Part shown: piece after piece, positions 27,122 through 35,878 of the stretch | How positions within the stretch are numbered: the stretch's first letter is position 1 | Layout: every line of letters begins with the position of its first letter | Assembly (NCBI GenBank): GCA_022841525.1 | Contig: JALHRI010000017.1 | Span: 1-36,257, forward strand | DNA from: Alphaproteobacteria bacterium | GTDB taxonomy: Bacteria; Pseudomonadota; Alphaproteobacteria; Rickettsiales; UBA3002 | Reading direction: 5' to 3' | Length of the DNA stretch: 36,257 bases | Notes under the pieces: model-generated | Database searches by the model: none | What the model saw: only the letters and a program-made list of their open reading frames with translations | Told to the model about the DNA's origin: nothing | Translations under genes and position numbers: made by a program

Positions 27122-27613
27122 ATGAACAATAAAAAATCCCCCTCGCCGACATCGTTTCTTTTTGTGTGTACCGGAAACATTTGCCGCTCCCCCACCGCCG
27201 AAGGTCTGTTTGAACGCGCGCTGGCTGAGCGTGGCATCACGCAGATTACCCATGATTCTGCCGGCGTGAATTCAGGGCTTGTCGGCCACCCGCCCGATCC
27301 GCGCAGCCAAGCCACCGCTGCTGCGCACGGCACGCCGCTGCATCATTTGCGCGCGCGCAATGTGCGACCTTCGGACTTCACCGAGTTTGATGTGATTTTA
27401 GCGATGGATGAAACACACTTAAACGCCCTGAAGCGCATGCAGCCTGCAAACTCTACCGCCCTAATCAGCCTGCATTTGGCCTATTGCAACATCAGCGAAC
27501 GCCCCGACGTGCCCGACCCTTACTTCGGCACGCAGGCCGATTTTGACTATGTGTATGATGTGCTCGAGCGGGCGAATGAAAACTTAGTGGAAAGGTTACA
27601 GGTTAAAGGTTAA
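27122..27613 (+). CDS. Low-molecular-weight protein tyrosine phosphatase
   Basis: A 163-residue cytosolic phosphatase. The P-loop FVCTGNICRSPTAEG gives the catalytic C-x5-R-S signature, and the general-acid loop is DVPDPYFG (DPY). Residues 1-11 form a polar extension before the core. In polysaccharide loci this family (Wzb/Etp) dephosphorylates tyrosine kinases that control export. Here it precedes a sugar epimerase by 42 nt in the same direction, and a pel operon follows, so a role in exopolysaccharide control is a fair guess. No cognate tyrosine kinase is in the window. Confidence 0.93.
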   Translation: MNNKKSPSPTSFLFVCTGNICRSPTAEGLFERALAERGITQITHDSAGVNSGLVGHPPDPRSQATAAAHGTPLHHLRARNVRPSDFTEFDVILAMDETHLNALKRMQPANSTALISLHLAYCNISERPDVPDPYFGTQADFDYVYDVLERANENLVERLQVKG

Positions 27614-27630
27614 AGCTAAAACCTGTAACC
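27594..27630 (+). other. Stem-loop across the phosphatase stop codon
   Basis: GGTTACAGGTT (27594-27604) and AACCTGTAACC (27620-27630) form a perfect 11-bp stem with a 15-nt loop that contains the TAA stop. No U-tract follows, so it is more likely an mRNA-stability or coupling element than a terminator. Confidence 0.5.
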
Positions 27631-27655
27631 TATCACCTAAAACCTAGACCTCATC

Positions 27656-28567
27656 ATGCACATACTCATCACTGGCGGCGCGGGATTTATTGGTAGCCAC
27701 GTGGCGGACGCGCTGATCGCGCGCGGCGACAGCGTGCATATTCTCGATAATCTCTCCACCGGCAAACGCGAAAACCTACCCGCTAGCGCCAGCTTCACTG
27801 AAGGTGACGTGGCGGATGATGCACTGGTGGCAACACTTGCCGAAAGCGCCGATGCGGTGATTCACTTAGCCGCCATTGCCTCCGTGCCAGCGTGTGAAGC
27901 CAACTGGATGCAGGCGCACCGCACCAATGCTTACGGCACGGTGAGTGTGCTGAATGCGGCGGCGAAGTCAGCGAAAAAGCCGCGAGTGGTCTATGCCTCT
28001 TCAGCAGCCGTGTACGGCGATAACGATGCGCTGCCGCTGAGGGAAACCGAACCCCCGCGCCCGATTTCGGTTTATGGCATGGATAAATATGTCAGCGAGC
28101 GCGAGGCGGAAATTGTCCATGCGCGCTTTGGCGTTCACTCGGTGGGCTTGCGGTTTTTCAATGTGTACGGTCCCAGGCAAGACCCCAAAAGCCCCTATTC
28201 TGGCGTGATCAGCATTTTTGCCGATGCCGCGCGTAGTCATAAAGCCATCACGTTTTTTGGCGATGGGTCGCAAACTCGCGATTTTATTTACGTGGGCGAT
28301 ATTGTGCGGCTTATCATCGCAGCGCTGAGTGCGCCGGAAGGTGCGCACCGGGTGAACGGTTGCACGGGGCGCGCCACTAGCCTGCTTACGCTGGCACAAA
28401 CGCTGCGCGAGATCACAGGGGCACCACTGCCCGCAACCCACGAAGCTGCCCGCACCGGCGACATCACGCATAGCCTGGGCGATGCATCGTATAGCGCAGA
28501 ATTGCTTGGGTTTCGTGCCAGCACCGCACTGCATGATGGCTTGCGGCAATTACTCGCCGCACATTAA
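27656..28567 (+). CDS. NAD-dependent sugar-nucleotide 4-epimerase (PelX/WbpP-like)
   Basis: A 303-residue extended short-chain dehydrogenase. The Rossmann loop is GGAGFIGSH (7-15), followed by ILDNLSTGKREN, the active-site serine region YASSAAVYGD and the catalytic Tyr140-x3-Lys144 (YGMDK). The substrate half has LRFFNVYGPRQDP and TRDFIYVGDIVRLI. These are marks of UDP-hexose/UDP-HexNAc 4-epimerases. Pel contains GalNAc, and some Pseudomonas pel loci carry pelX, a UDP-GlcNAc 4-epimerase; the position just before pelB makes this gene a good PelX candidate. Specificity is inferred from context only. It is probably co-transcribed with the phosphatase. Confidence 0.85.
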   Translation: MHILITGGAGFIGSHVADALIARGDSVHILDNLSTGKRENLPASASFTEGDVADDALVATLAESADAVIHLAAIASVPACEANWMQAHRTNAYGTVSVLNAAAKSAKKPRVVYASSAAVYGDNDALPLRETEPPRPISVYGMDKYVSEREAEIVHARFGVHSVGLRFFNVYGPRQDPKSPYSGVISIFADAARSHKAITFFGDGSQTRDFIYVGDIVRLIIAALSAPEGAHRVNGCTGRATSLLTLAQTLREITGAPLPATHEAARTGDITHSLGDASYSAELLGFRASTALHDGLRQLLAAH

Positions 28568-29013
28568 TCACTTCCAAAGATTATAAAGTCTTTATTTAGA
28601 TTAGTTAAGAAATCAGTCCACTGCGGGCTAAATATAAACATCATTTTATCAATAGCTTGCCGGATAATTAAGTCCAGCGACGCGCTTTACTTGCATTTTT
28701 TATAATGATTACGATTGACTTTTAGCCCATCCATTTATACATAGTTTATCCACAATAATGTCCTTAAGTTTTTTGTGAGCTTTCTGCAACAAGATGCTTA
28801 AATACATTTAATATTTGGCACTAAAAAGCCGGAATAGTGGAAGATGCATGATGTCGCTGGCATCGTGCAATCATAAAAACAAGGTGGGCTGATTTATCCT
28901 AAATCTATCCACATGAAATATGGGCACAATCCCAGTTTCATGTTGAATTAGATGATAAATATAGACCTCGCCACTCGCTCGCATGCAAGGAATCAGTTTC
29001 TGGCGGAGTCCGC
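28568..29013. other. AT-rich 446-bp gap before pelB with DnaA-box-like pairs
   Basis: There is no credible gene. The gap is strikingly AT-rich. It contains TTATACATA (28735-28743) and a perfect DnaA box TTATCCACA (28746-28754) with starts 11 bp apart, then TTATCCTAA (28894-28902) and CTATCCACA (28905-28913), again 11 bp apart. A TATAAT without a convincing -35 lies at 28701-28706. It is probably the pel operon's control region; an origin-like role cannot be excluded. Confidence 0.45.
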
Positions 29014-32000
29014 ATGCGTAAATATATTATTGTTGCTGTCATTCTGGTGGTGCTTGGCGTGGGCGTCAGCTTTTTGCTGATTCCAAGCGAAGGCGAAATT
29101 TCCCAGCTGCAAGCGCGCGATGCAACGCAAGTCGATTTAGGCAATGTCGATATTGAAGCCGAATATGCGCAAGGCCGTCGCGGCTTTGTGATTATCAACG
29201 CGCTGGTCGATAAGCGTATCAATGAAGGCAACCGCCCTGGTGCCATTACCATTTTAGAAGAATATGTTGCCGCCAACCCTAACGATATTAATGGCCGCAA
29301 GCGCATGGCCGAGCAATACCAGCTTGCCGGTGATTATGTGAAGTACAATCAGCAACTTGAAGCCATTGCCGCGGCCGAGCCGACCGAGGCGAACCTGAAA
29401 ATCCTCTCGGATATTTATAATGCCGAGAAAAGCTACCCCAAGCAGATTGAGATTTTGAAAAAGATCATTGAAGTGACGGATGGTAAAAATCCGGTGTATT
29501 ACTCTGATTTAGCGACCATTCAAATGGTCGAGGCGCAAACCGAAGAAGCGCTGATAACCATTGAGCAGCTGCGCGCAAAGCATCCTGACTACAACACCTA
29601 CGCCACCACGCGCATTTACGTGAGCGCGCTGGCCACCAAAGGCGAGCTTGACCGCGCGGTGGAAGCCACCAATCAGTGGATCAATCTGAACCCCGCGCCG
29701 GAGCAACTGGCGGATTTTGTCAATATCATTCACTATACTGGTAAAGATGCACTGCGCGCGATCGGCCTCGTCGAGCCACGCATGGACATGCTCACCAAAG
29801 ATGCAACACTGGTACTGGCTTACGTCAATGCTAACATCACCGCCGGACGCGATCAACACGCCTACGAAGTGCTGCTGAAGGTGGATGAAACCGGCACCAT
29901 GCCCGCTTCGCTCTACGCCGCGTATCTTGAGCTTGCGCTCAAGCGTGAGGATTATGCGAATGCTGAGAAAATCGTCGCCAAGCTCGATCCGAAAGAATTT
30001 ACCGAAGAACAGGCGCTGAATATCATCGAGCTGGCGCGCGCGATGGGCGCGACGGGCACGCTCTCTGGCCTTACCACGCGCTTTCAGGAACCAGGTATTT
30101 TGGATAGCCGCCCTGTACTGGCATCGGTGATTGCCATTATTACCAAAGCCAAAGATCAGGATGATAAAATCGCCACCGCGCTATCGCTTGATTTGAGCGC
30201 GACGCAGCGTTTGCGCCTCGCAGAAGCCTGCGCGCGTGCGGGGAAAAACAAATGTTTTGATGAGCTGGTGAAAAAATTCCCGCCGATGGAAATGATGACC
30301 CCCGCGCAAGTGGCCGAGTATGCGCAGCTGCATATTGTCGCCAACCGCGCGAGCGATATTGTAGATAGCGTGGGCGCGAAAGCCAAAACCAACCCCGTCT
30401 ATGAAATTAATCATGCCTACCTTAGACTGGCTGCGGCGTCTGGCCGTAAAGATATTTTCGATATCTGGCTGGAGCCGAATGCGCAAACAGCGGCACTCTC
30501 CCAGCTTCAGGAGTATTTCTACCTCGCCAATGACCGTGGGCACGGCGAGATTGCAGGGCGCATCGCGCGTATTCTCTATGACCGTGACCCCTCACCCACC
30601 AACCGCGATATTATGATTGCAGCTTTCATCAAAGCCGGAAATCACAAAGAAGCCGTGGCGCTGCTGCGTCAGGTGATTAAGGAAGATGGCGCGGGCGACG
30701 CGCTGTATGTCAGCACGCTGAGCAAGCTGGCGCGGCGTGACAAAGATGCACGCGCCGAACTGATTGATTATGCCACCGTGCGCCTGCGTAATAATGAAGG
30801 TACACGCGCACAGCAGCTCAATTACGCCTACGCGCTGATCAATCATGGCCAGCGCAATACTGTCCTTCCCATTGTACGCGATAAAGCCAAAGCCGAAGGC
30901 GGCGAGTGGCGCAAAATGCTCGCACAACTTACCCCGGCAAGGGGCGGCAAAGGTGCGCCTTCCAAACCGTTGACCCGCGAGCAATATCTCGCCATGGCGA
31001 AGCAGCCAAACATTAGTGCTGCAAACAAGCGCCAAATCGCCTTTAACCTGATGAAAATGGGTCATCAGGCCGATGCGGCGACCTTATTTGAACAGCTGGC
31101 GGAAGGTAAGTCGCCCACCTCGCAGGAAGTGAAAGACCTGCTGTATATTTGGGGCGGGAAACTCGATGAGCGTCAGTTTAGCTGGCTGACATCGCGCGCC
31201 ACCGCTGCCAATGCTTACGATAAGCAAGGCTGGCAAAATCTGGTGAATCAATATGGATCCGATGCGCAGGTGATGCGCTATGTTGGCAAGGATCCTGAAG
31301 CGCTGTATAACAGCAATCTGCGTCAGAAATATTTCCGACTACTTGCGCTCAATGAGTCTGCCGCCGTCTTCGACACCGGCATGAGCGGCTGGATTTCTCA
31401 GACCACCGATGTCGCAGCTTTGCGCGATTACGCACTCATCGCCTCTGCTTACGGCTATAGCGATGCGGCCAATCGCACCTACGCACGCATTGCAGAAATA
31501 TCGCCTTCGGACAAAGACGCCCTCACCCGCCTGGGCGCTGCGTATGCGACGAAGGGGCAGTTCTCGAAGGCGCGCCCGATGGTGGATCGTGCACTCGCCG
31601 TTCCTACCAAAACTCTCGAAGATCAGGGCAATGATGCGCAGGCCTATTTTTACCGCGCCGAACTGCTCAAGCGCGATGGTCAGAAAGAAGCCGCGCAGCG
31701 TGAATACGCGCAGGTCGTAGCGCTGGAGAGCGCACGCGCCGAGCGTGAAGGCAGTCTGCCGCTGGATTCTGCAACCCGCCTCAATGCAGCGCTTTTCCAT
31801 CTTGGTCGCCAGCAAGAGTCCCGCGCGGGCTTTGAGCGCTTGCTGCAGGAAAACCCAAGCAACAAAGGCCTGCTCGCTGATTATATGGGGCTGCTTTTAG
31901 AATATGACTACCCACAAGATGCGATGCGCATCGCCAATCAGTATGACGGTAATTCGCTGCTGCGCCGTAAAGAATCGCGCATCAAAGGCAACTCGCCGCA

Positions 32001-33411
32001 TATCAGCAAAGTACAGACTTCTTCAGATGGTCGCACGCTGACGCTATCGTTCAACAAGCCGGTGGATGGTACGTCGCCGCTGAAGTTGGGCAAAGGCAAG
32101 CCAGCCTGGATGGAAAGCGCGCACACCGATTACGATACCATGACTATTTCCGCCAAGCATGGCTATGAGCTGCGCTTTGTACCAACCTCCAGCGATACGT
32201 TTGAGATTGTTTCTGCGCCGCAACTCACCGCGCAAGAGCGCATGGAGCGCGATCAGATGCTGCGTCTGCAGCTACTGTATGCACGTCTGGAACATCAGAT
32301 GGATCAGCCGGAAAAAGCCCGCGAGCGCTTAGCGGCGGTAGAAAAATACTACCCACGTGAGCCGCAAATTGCCGCCGCACGTGCTGCCATTGAAAGCGCG
32401 GAAGGCAACCCCTACGAAGCGCTGGATCTGATTCGTGGCGCGCAAACGTTATCGCCAGAAAACGAAGATTATATTCGTCAGATCGAAGCCTTCAAACGTG
32501 CGGGCGGCACCCCTAATTATCTGCGCGCCGATCATGAATATCGTAGTTTCGGCAAAAATGATGAGCAGATCACCACCCTCTCAGGTGTCGCACGTGTGAC
32601 AGACAGGGTGGAAATCGGCACACATCTGCGTAATAACTTTATGGATACTCAGGGAATCCGCCAAGGTGATACCGGCCGTATCGGCGACTACACCACTACC
32701 CGCCAGCAAGCGGAAATCTTCATGGCGTACTACCTTGATGGCGGAGACCGCGCACAAGTTTCGCTGTTTACCAATAACGACGCACAGGGTGTGGGGCTAT
32801 ATTACGGCTTCCGCAACCCTTACGGCCAAAGCGAACTGATTGCTGAATATCACCGCCCCTACTGGGATATTCCTGAAGCCGTGTTTGAAGATGCAACGCG
32901 CGACCGCGTGGGCCTTCGCCATGTGGCGCAGCTTTCGTCAAAAACGTCGTTTGGTCTTGAAACATCCATCAACCGCTACAATACCCGCGTGGCGGATAAT
33001 GTGCTCAATACCGGCCTCATCCGTGCTAACCTCGTGCATACGCTGCGTGATTCGGGTCCTTATTTCGGCATTGGTTACGGGCTGGATGCGGAATATCTTT
33101 TCGGCAACCGTGAAAGCCGCCGCGCACAAGACAGCAATGAGCTGTATTATCTCTTGCCGCTCATCAGCCGCGAAGTGCATGCCATTACTGGTATTGTCCG
33201 CGAAGACTTTACGCCGACCACACAAGGCTTACTCATTGCAGGCTACGCCTATGACCGCTTCACCGCTGGCGGGCCGCTGGTGGAAGCGCGCCTGACCGAA
33301 GATGTGACCGAGAATGTCGAAGCCGGTGTGCGCGCACGCTACGGTCTGCAAACCAATGATGCGAACAACAATGCCGTCAATGTTGGCGCGCACCTACAGT
33401 ATAATTTCTAA
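29014..33411 (+). CDS. pelB: PelB-like TPR scaffold and outer-membrane export barrel
   Basis: A 1465-residue protein. One N-terminal anchor (about 4-23, YIIVAVILVVLGVGVSFLLI) is followed by roughly 950 residues of tetratricopeptide-like helices (for example NRPGAITILEEYVAANPNDINGR). A compact non-TPR segment rich in beta and Gly/Pro follows (about 995-1070), then two or three more TPRs, and from about 1170 a C-terminal beta-barrel with alternating strands ending NVGAHLQYNF. This is the plan of PelB, which guides deacetylated Pel across the periplasm and out of the cell. It is longer than the roughly 1200-residue Pseudomonas protein. GGCGGAG precedes the ATG. pelD follows after 15 nt. Confidence 0.85.
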   Translation: MRKYIIVAVILVVLGVGVSFLLIPSEGEISQLQARDATQVDLGNVDIEAEYAQGRRGFVIINALVDKRINEGNRPGAITILEEYVAANPNDINGRKRMAEQYQLAGDYVKYNQQLEAIAAAEPTEANLKILSDIYNAEKSYPKQIEILKKIIEVTDGKNPVYYSDLATIQMVEAQTEEALITIEQLRAKHPDYNTYATTRIYVSALATKGELDRAVEATNQWINLNPAPEQLADFVNIIHYTGKDALRAIGLVEPRMDMLTKDATLVLAYVNANITAGRDQHAYEVLLKVDETGTMPASLYAAYLELALKREDYANAEKIVAKLDPKEFTEEQALNIIELARAMGATGTLSGLTTRFQEPGILDSRPVLASVIAIITKAKDQDDKIATALSLDLSATQRLRLAEACARAGKNKCFDELVKKFPPMEMMTPAQVAEYAQLHIVANRASDIVDSVGAKAKTNPVYEINHAYLRLAAASGRKDIFDIWLEPNAQTAALSQLQEYFYLANDRGHGEIAGRIARILYDRDPSPTNRDIMIAAFIKAGNHKEAVALLRQVIKEDGAGDALYVSTLSKLARRDKDARAELIDYATVRLRNNEGTRAQQLNYAYALINHGQRNTVLPIVRDKAKAEGGEWRKMLAQLTPARGGKGAPSKPLTREQYLAMAKQPNISAANKRQIAFNLMKMGHQADAATLFEQLAEGKSPTSQEVKDLLYIWGGKLDERQFSWLTSRATAANAYDKQGWQNLVNQYGSDAQVMRYVGKDPEALYNSNLRQKYFRLLALNESAAVFDTGMSGWISQTTDVAALRDYALIASAYGYSDAANRTYARIAEISPSDKDALTRLGAAYATKGQFSKARPMVDRALAVPTKTLEDQGNDAQAYFYRAELLKRDGQKEAAQREYAQVVALESARAEREGSLPLDSATRLNAALFHLGRQQESRAGFERLLQENPSNKGLLADYMGLLLEYDYPQDAMRIANQYDGNSLLRRKESRIKGNSPHISKVQTSSDGRTLTLSFNKPVDGTSPLKLGKGKPAWMESAHTDYDTMTISAKHGYELRFVPTSSDTFEIVSAPQLTAQERMERDQMLRLQLLYARLEHQMDQPEKARERLAAVEKYYPREPQIAAARAAIESAEGNPYEALDLIRGAQTLSPENEDYIRQIEAFKRAGGTPNYLRADHEYRSFGKNDEQITTLSGVARVTDRVEIGTHLRNNFMDTQGIRQGDTGRIGDYTTTRQQAEIFMAYYLDGGDRAQVSLFTNNDAQGVGLYYGFRNPYGQSELIAEYHRPYWDIPEAVFEDATRDRVGLRHVAQLSSKTSFGLETSINRYNTRVADNVLNTGLIRANLVHTLRDSGPYFGIGYGLDAEYLFGNRESRRAQDSNELYYLLPLISREVHAITGIVREDFTPTTQGLLIAGYAYDRFTAGGPLVEARLTEDVTENVEAGVRARYGLQTNDANNNAVNVGAHLQYNF

Positions 33412-33426
33412 CGCTCGGGGAATGAT

Positions 33427-34755
33427 ATGAACCAACCACGTATTTTAGGCATTCGCACATCAGCGATCATTGAGGGGCTGGCGATTACTGCCATTCTGGC
33501 GCTCATCGGCATTTTTGTGTTTGGTGAGGAGAAATTACATACGCTCAACCCCCACCCGTTCTGGGCGGTGGTACTGGTGCTTGCCTGCCAATACGGTACG
33601 GCAGAAGGTATTTTCGCTGCGTTTATCGCCACCATTGCCTACATGCTAATTGGCACGCCCGATGCGGCCGAAGGCGTGGATCGTTTTGATCATCTCTACC
33701 AGGTTTTCATCAACCCGATTTTGTGGTTCTTTGCCGGTTGGGGGCTGGGTGAACTGCGCCAGCGTCACGTGCGCGAGCGCAACCACCTCACGCAGGAATT
33801 AAACGCCGCACACGAGCGCGAGCAGCTTATTTCCAATTCCTATAATTTCGTTAAAAGCCGCAAAGAAAATTTAGAGGTGCAAATTGCTGGCCAGCTGACC
33901 TCGACCATTCAGGCGTACCGCGCGGCTAAATCGGCAGAATCGCTTGATCCCAAATCGGTGATGGTGGGTGTAGAAAAACTGATTCAATCGGTGATGTCGC
34001 CGCAGAAATTCTCGCTGTATCTGCTCAATGACAATAAATTCCAGGCCGCCATTTTGCATGGCTGGCAATCGGGCGAGGCGCTGCAACAAACGATTGAGAA
34101 TTTCAGCCCACTCTATCAGGCGGTTGTGGGTCAGCAGCAAGTGCTGGTTGCCGCAAACTCTGATCACGAGCGCGCGCTCGATGGTCAGGGGCTGATCGCA
34201 GGTCCGATTCTTGATCCTACCACCCGTCAGGTGATTGGGATGCTGAAAATCGAGCAGATGAATTTCGCATCGCTTGGCTTGCAAACTGTGGAAAGCTTCA
34301 AAGCGCTTTCAGAGTGGGTGGGCGCAGCACTGATGAATGCGCGTCAATATCAAAGCGCTAAGAGCGAAGCCATTATCAACCCTGAACGCGGCCTGCTCAC
34401 CTACGGCTATTTCCGCCGTCAGAGCGATTATATGAGCAAACTGGCCAAGCGTATTGGCTTTAACCTCTCGGTGCTGATTATTAAAATGAATGCTGCCGAA
34501 TCGCTGGATGAAGGCACGCGCATCCGCGTTGCGCGCCAGATTGGTGAATCGGTACGCAAAACCCTGCGCGGGATTGACCTTGCGTTTGACTACCAAACCG
34601 ATGGTAGCGAGTTTTCGATTCTGCTGCCCGCCACACCGGTAGCGGGTGCGAATATTGTGCGCGATAAAATTGCACGCGATATCGAACGTCATCTGCGCGA
34701 TGCGGGTGGTGCTAACTTCAGCTATATTGTGCAGGCACTCCATGAAGCTGCTTAA
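33427..34755 (+). CDS. pelD: PelD-like c-di-GMP receptor of the Pel synthase complex
   Basis: A 442-residue inner-membrane protein. Four hydrophobic helices (about 14-32, 44-56, 60-76, 91-108) are followed by a coiled linker (RHVRERNHLTQELNAAHEREQL), a GAF domain (about 165-315) and a degenerate GGDEF domain (about 325-435). The cyclase site is ruined (GSEF at 393-396 with two extra residues before it), but the inhibitory-site motif RxxD is kept as R381-G-I-D384. PelD uses exactly this I-site to bind c-di-GMP and switch on Pel synthesis. It overlaps pelE by 14 nt. Identification is firm given the order pelB-D-E-F. Confidence 0.92.
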   Translation: MNQPRILGIRTSAIIEGLAITAILALIGIFVFGEEKLHTLNPHPFWAVVLVLACQYGTAEGIFAAFIATIAYMLIGTPDAAEGVDRFDHLYQVFINPILWFFAGWGLGELRQRHVRERNHLTQELNAAHEREQLISNSYNFVKSRKENLEVQIAGQLTSTIQAYRAAKSAESLDPKSVMVGVEKLIQSVMSPQKFSLYLLNDNKFQAAILHGWQSGEALQQTIENFSPLYQAVVGQQQVLVAANSDHERALDGQGLIAGPILDPTTRQVIGMLKIEQMNFASLGLQTVESFKALSEWVGAALMNARQYQSAKSEAIINPERGLLTYGYFRRQSDYMSKLAKRIGFNLSVLIIKMNAAESLDEGTRIRVARQIGESVRKTLRGIDLAFDYQTDGSEFSILLPATPVAGANIVRDKIARDIERHLRDAGGANFSYIVQALHEAA

Positions 34756-35866
34756 CTCACCCGTCTACGATTACGTCGATGACATTCTGCGCGAAGACGA
34801 CGTGCATGATGTTCAGCGCATACCGCTTTCCACGCCTGGCAATGCCTCGTTTGTCGTGTTTGCGGTTCTGCTCACGCTGGTTCACGGCTTTATTTTATAC
34901 CTGCTACTGGGCACCGATATCTGGCCAGCGATTCCGATTCTGCTGCACATCATTGTTGCAGGCATTACGGTGATGATTACCTACGGCCAGTATCGCCGTG
35001 GACTGGATGTGCAGCATCTGGGCGCGCTCGCCATCGTCAGTGCGACGACGGGTATTTTCGGTACCTTAGGTGCGCTGGTCGGCTTTATCGCCTACATTAT
35101 TTTCCGGCAAAAAAATCAGCATTTCGCCGATTGGTATGAGAGCATCTTCCCCACCGATCATGTCAGCCAGTCGCAACAGATTTACGATGACATTTTAGAA
35201 GGTCTCGATGAACATCCGACCATGTATAACGTCATGTCGTTTAACGATGTGATGCGCCTTGGCTCGGAAGATCAGAAGCGCCGCGCACTTACACGCATGA
35301 CCACGCGCTTTCACCCCCGCCTGTCGAGCGCATTTAAGATCGCGCTGAAAGACCCAAGCAACGCGATTCGCGTACAAGCAGCCACGGCGATTGCGAAAAT
35401 TGAGCGGCACTTCATGCAGGTTAATGAGCGCATTGTAGAAGCCCGCGCGCGCGATACGCACAACAGCAAACTTCTCTACGCACAGGCACGCTTTTACGAT
35501 GATTATGCCTTCACAGGGATTTTGGATAGCGAGCTTGAAAAGCAAAACCGCAAACGCGCGCTGGATAGTTACAGAGCGTACCTGCAGCAAGACCCCAACC
35601 ACGCCGAAACCTGGGCAGCGGTCGGGCGCATTCTGCAGCGCAGCGGTGACTTTAGCGGCGCCACGGAATGGCTGCAACAAGCCATCGCCCGCGGGGTGAA
35701 TATGAAAACCATGTATCTGTGGTATTTTGAAGGCTTGTTTGCGCAGAAAAAATTCGACGAACTGCGTCAGGCGGCCGCCCGCCACGGACGCGAAGCCCTT
35801 GCCAATGATGAACTGCCCCAACCGCTGCGCGATGCCATCGCGTTGTGGATGCACCAAGCCGCCTAG
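34742..35866 (+). CDS. pelE: PelE-like inner-membrane protein with TPR domain
   Basis: A 374-residue protein. Hydrophobic helices (about 36-56, 62-80, 94-120) lie near the N-terminus. Next come a HEAT/ARM-like helical block (VMRLGSEDQKRRALTRMTTRFHPRLSSAFKIALKDPSNAIRVQAATAIAKIE) and TPRs (RALDSYRAYLQQDPNHAETWAAVGRILQRSGDFSGATEWL). PelE forms the synthase complex with PelD, PelF and PelG. The ATG at 34742 overlaps pelD by 14 nt and gives a protein somewhat longer than the Pseudomonas PelE; a longer upstream start would lie deep within pelD. Sequence identity to known PelE cannot be judged here, so the name rests mainly on position and architecture. Confidence 0.82.
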   Translation: MKLLNSPVYDYVDDILREDDVHDVQRIPLSTPGNASFVVFAVLLTLVHGFILYLLLGTDIWPAIPILLHIIVAGITVMITYGQYRRGLDVQHLGALAIVSATTGIFGTLGALVGFIAYIIFRQKNQHFADWYESIFPTDHVSQSQQIYDDILEGLDEHPTMYNVMSFNDVMRLGSEDQKRRALTRMTTRFHPRLSSAFKIALKDPSNAIRVQAATAIAKIERHFMQVNERIVEARARDTHNSKLLYAQARFYDDYAFTGILDSELEKQNRKRALDSYRAYLQQDPNHAETWAAVGRILQRSGDFSGATEWLQQAIARGVNMKTMYLWYFEGLFAQKKFDELRQAAARHGREALANDELPQPLRDAIALWMHQAA

Positions 35867-35878
35867 AGGAGAAGCCAC

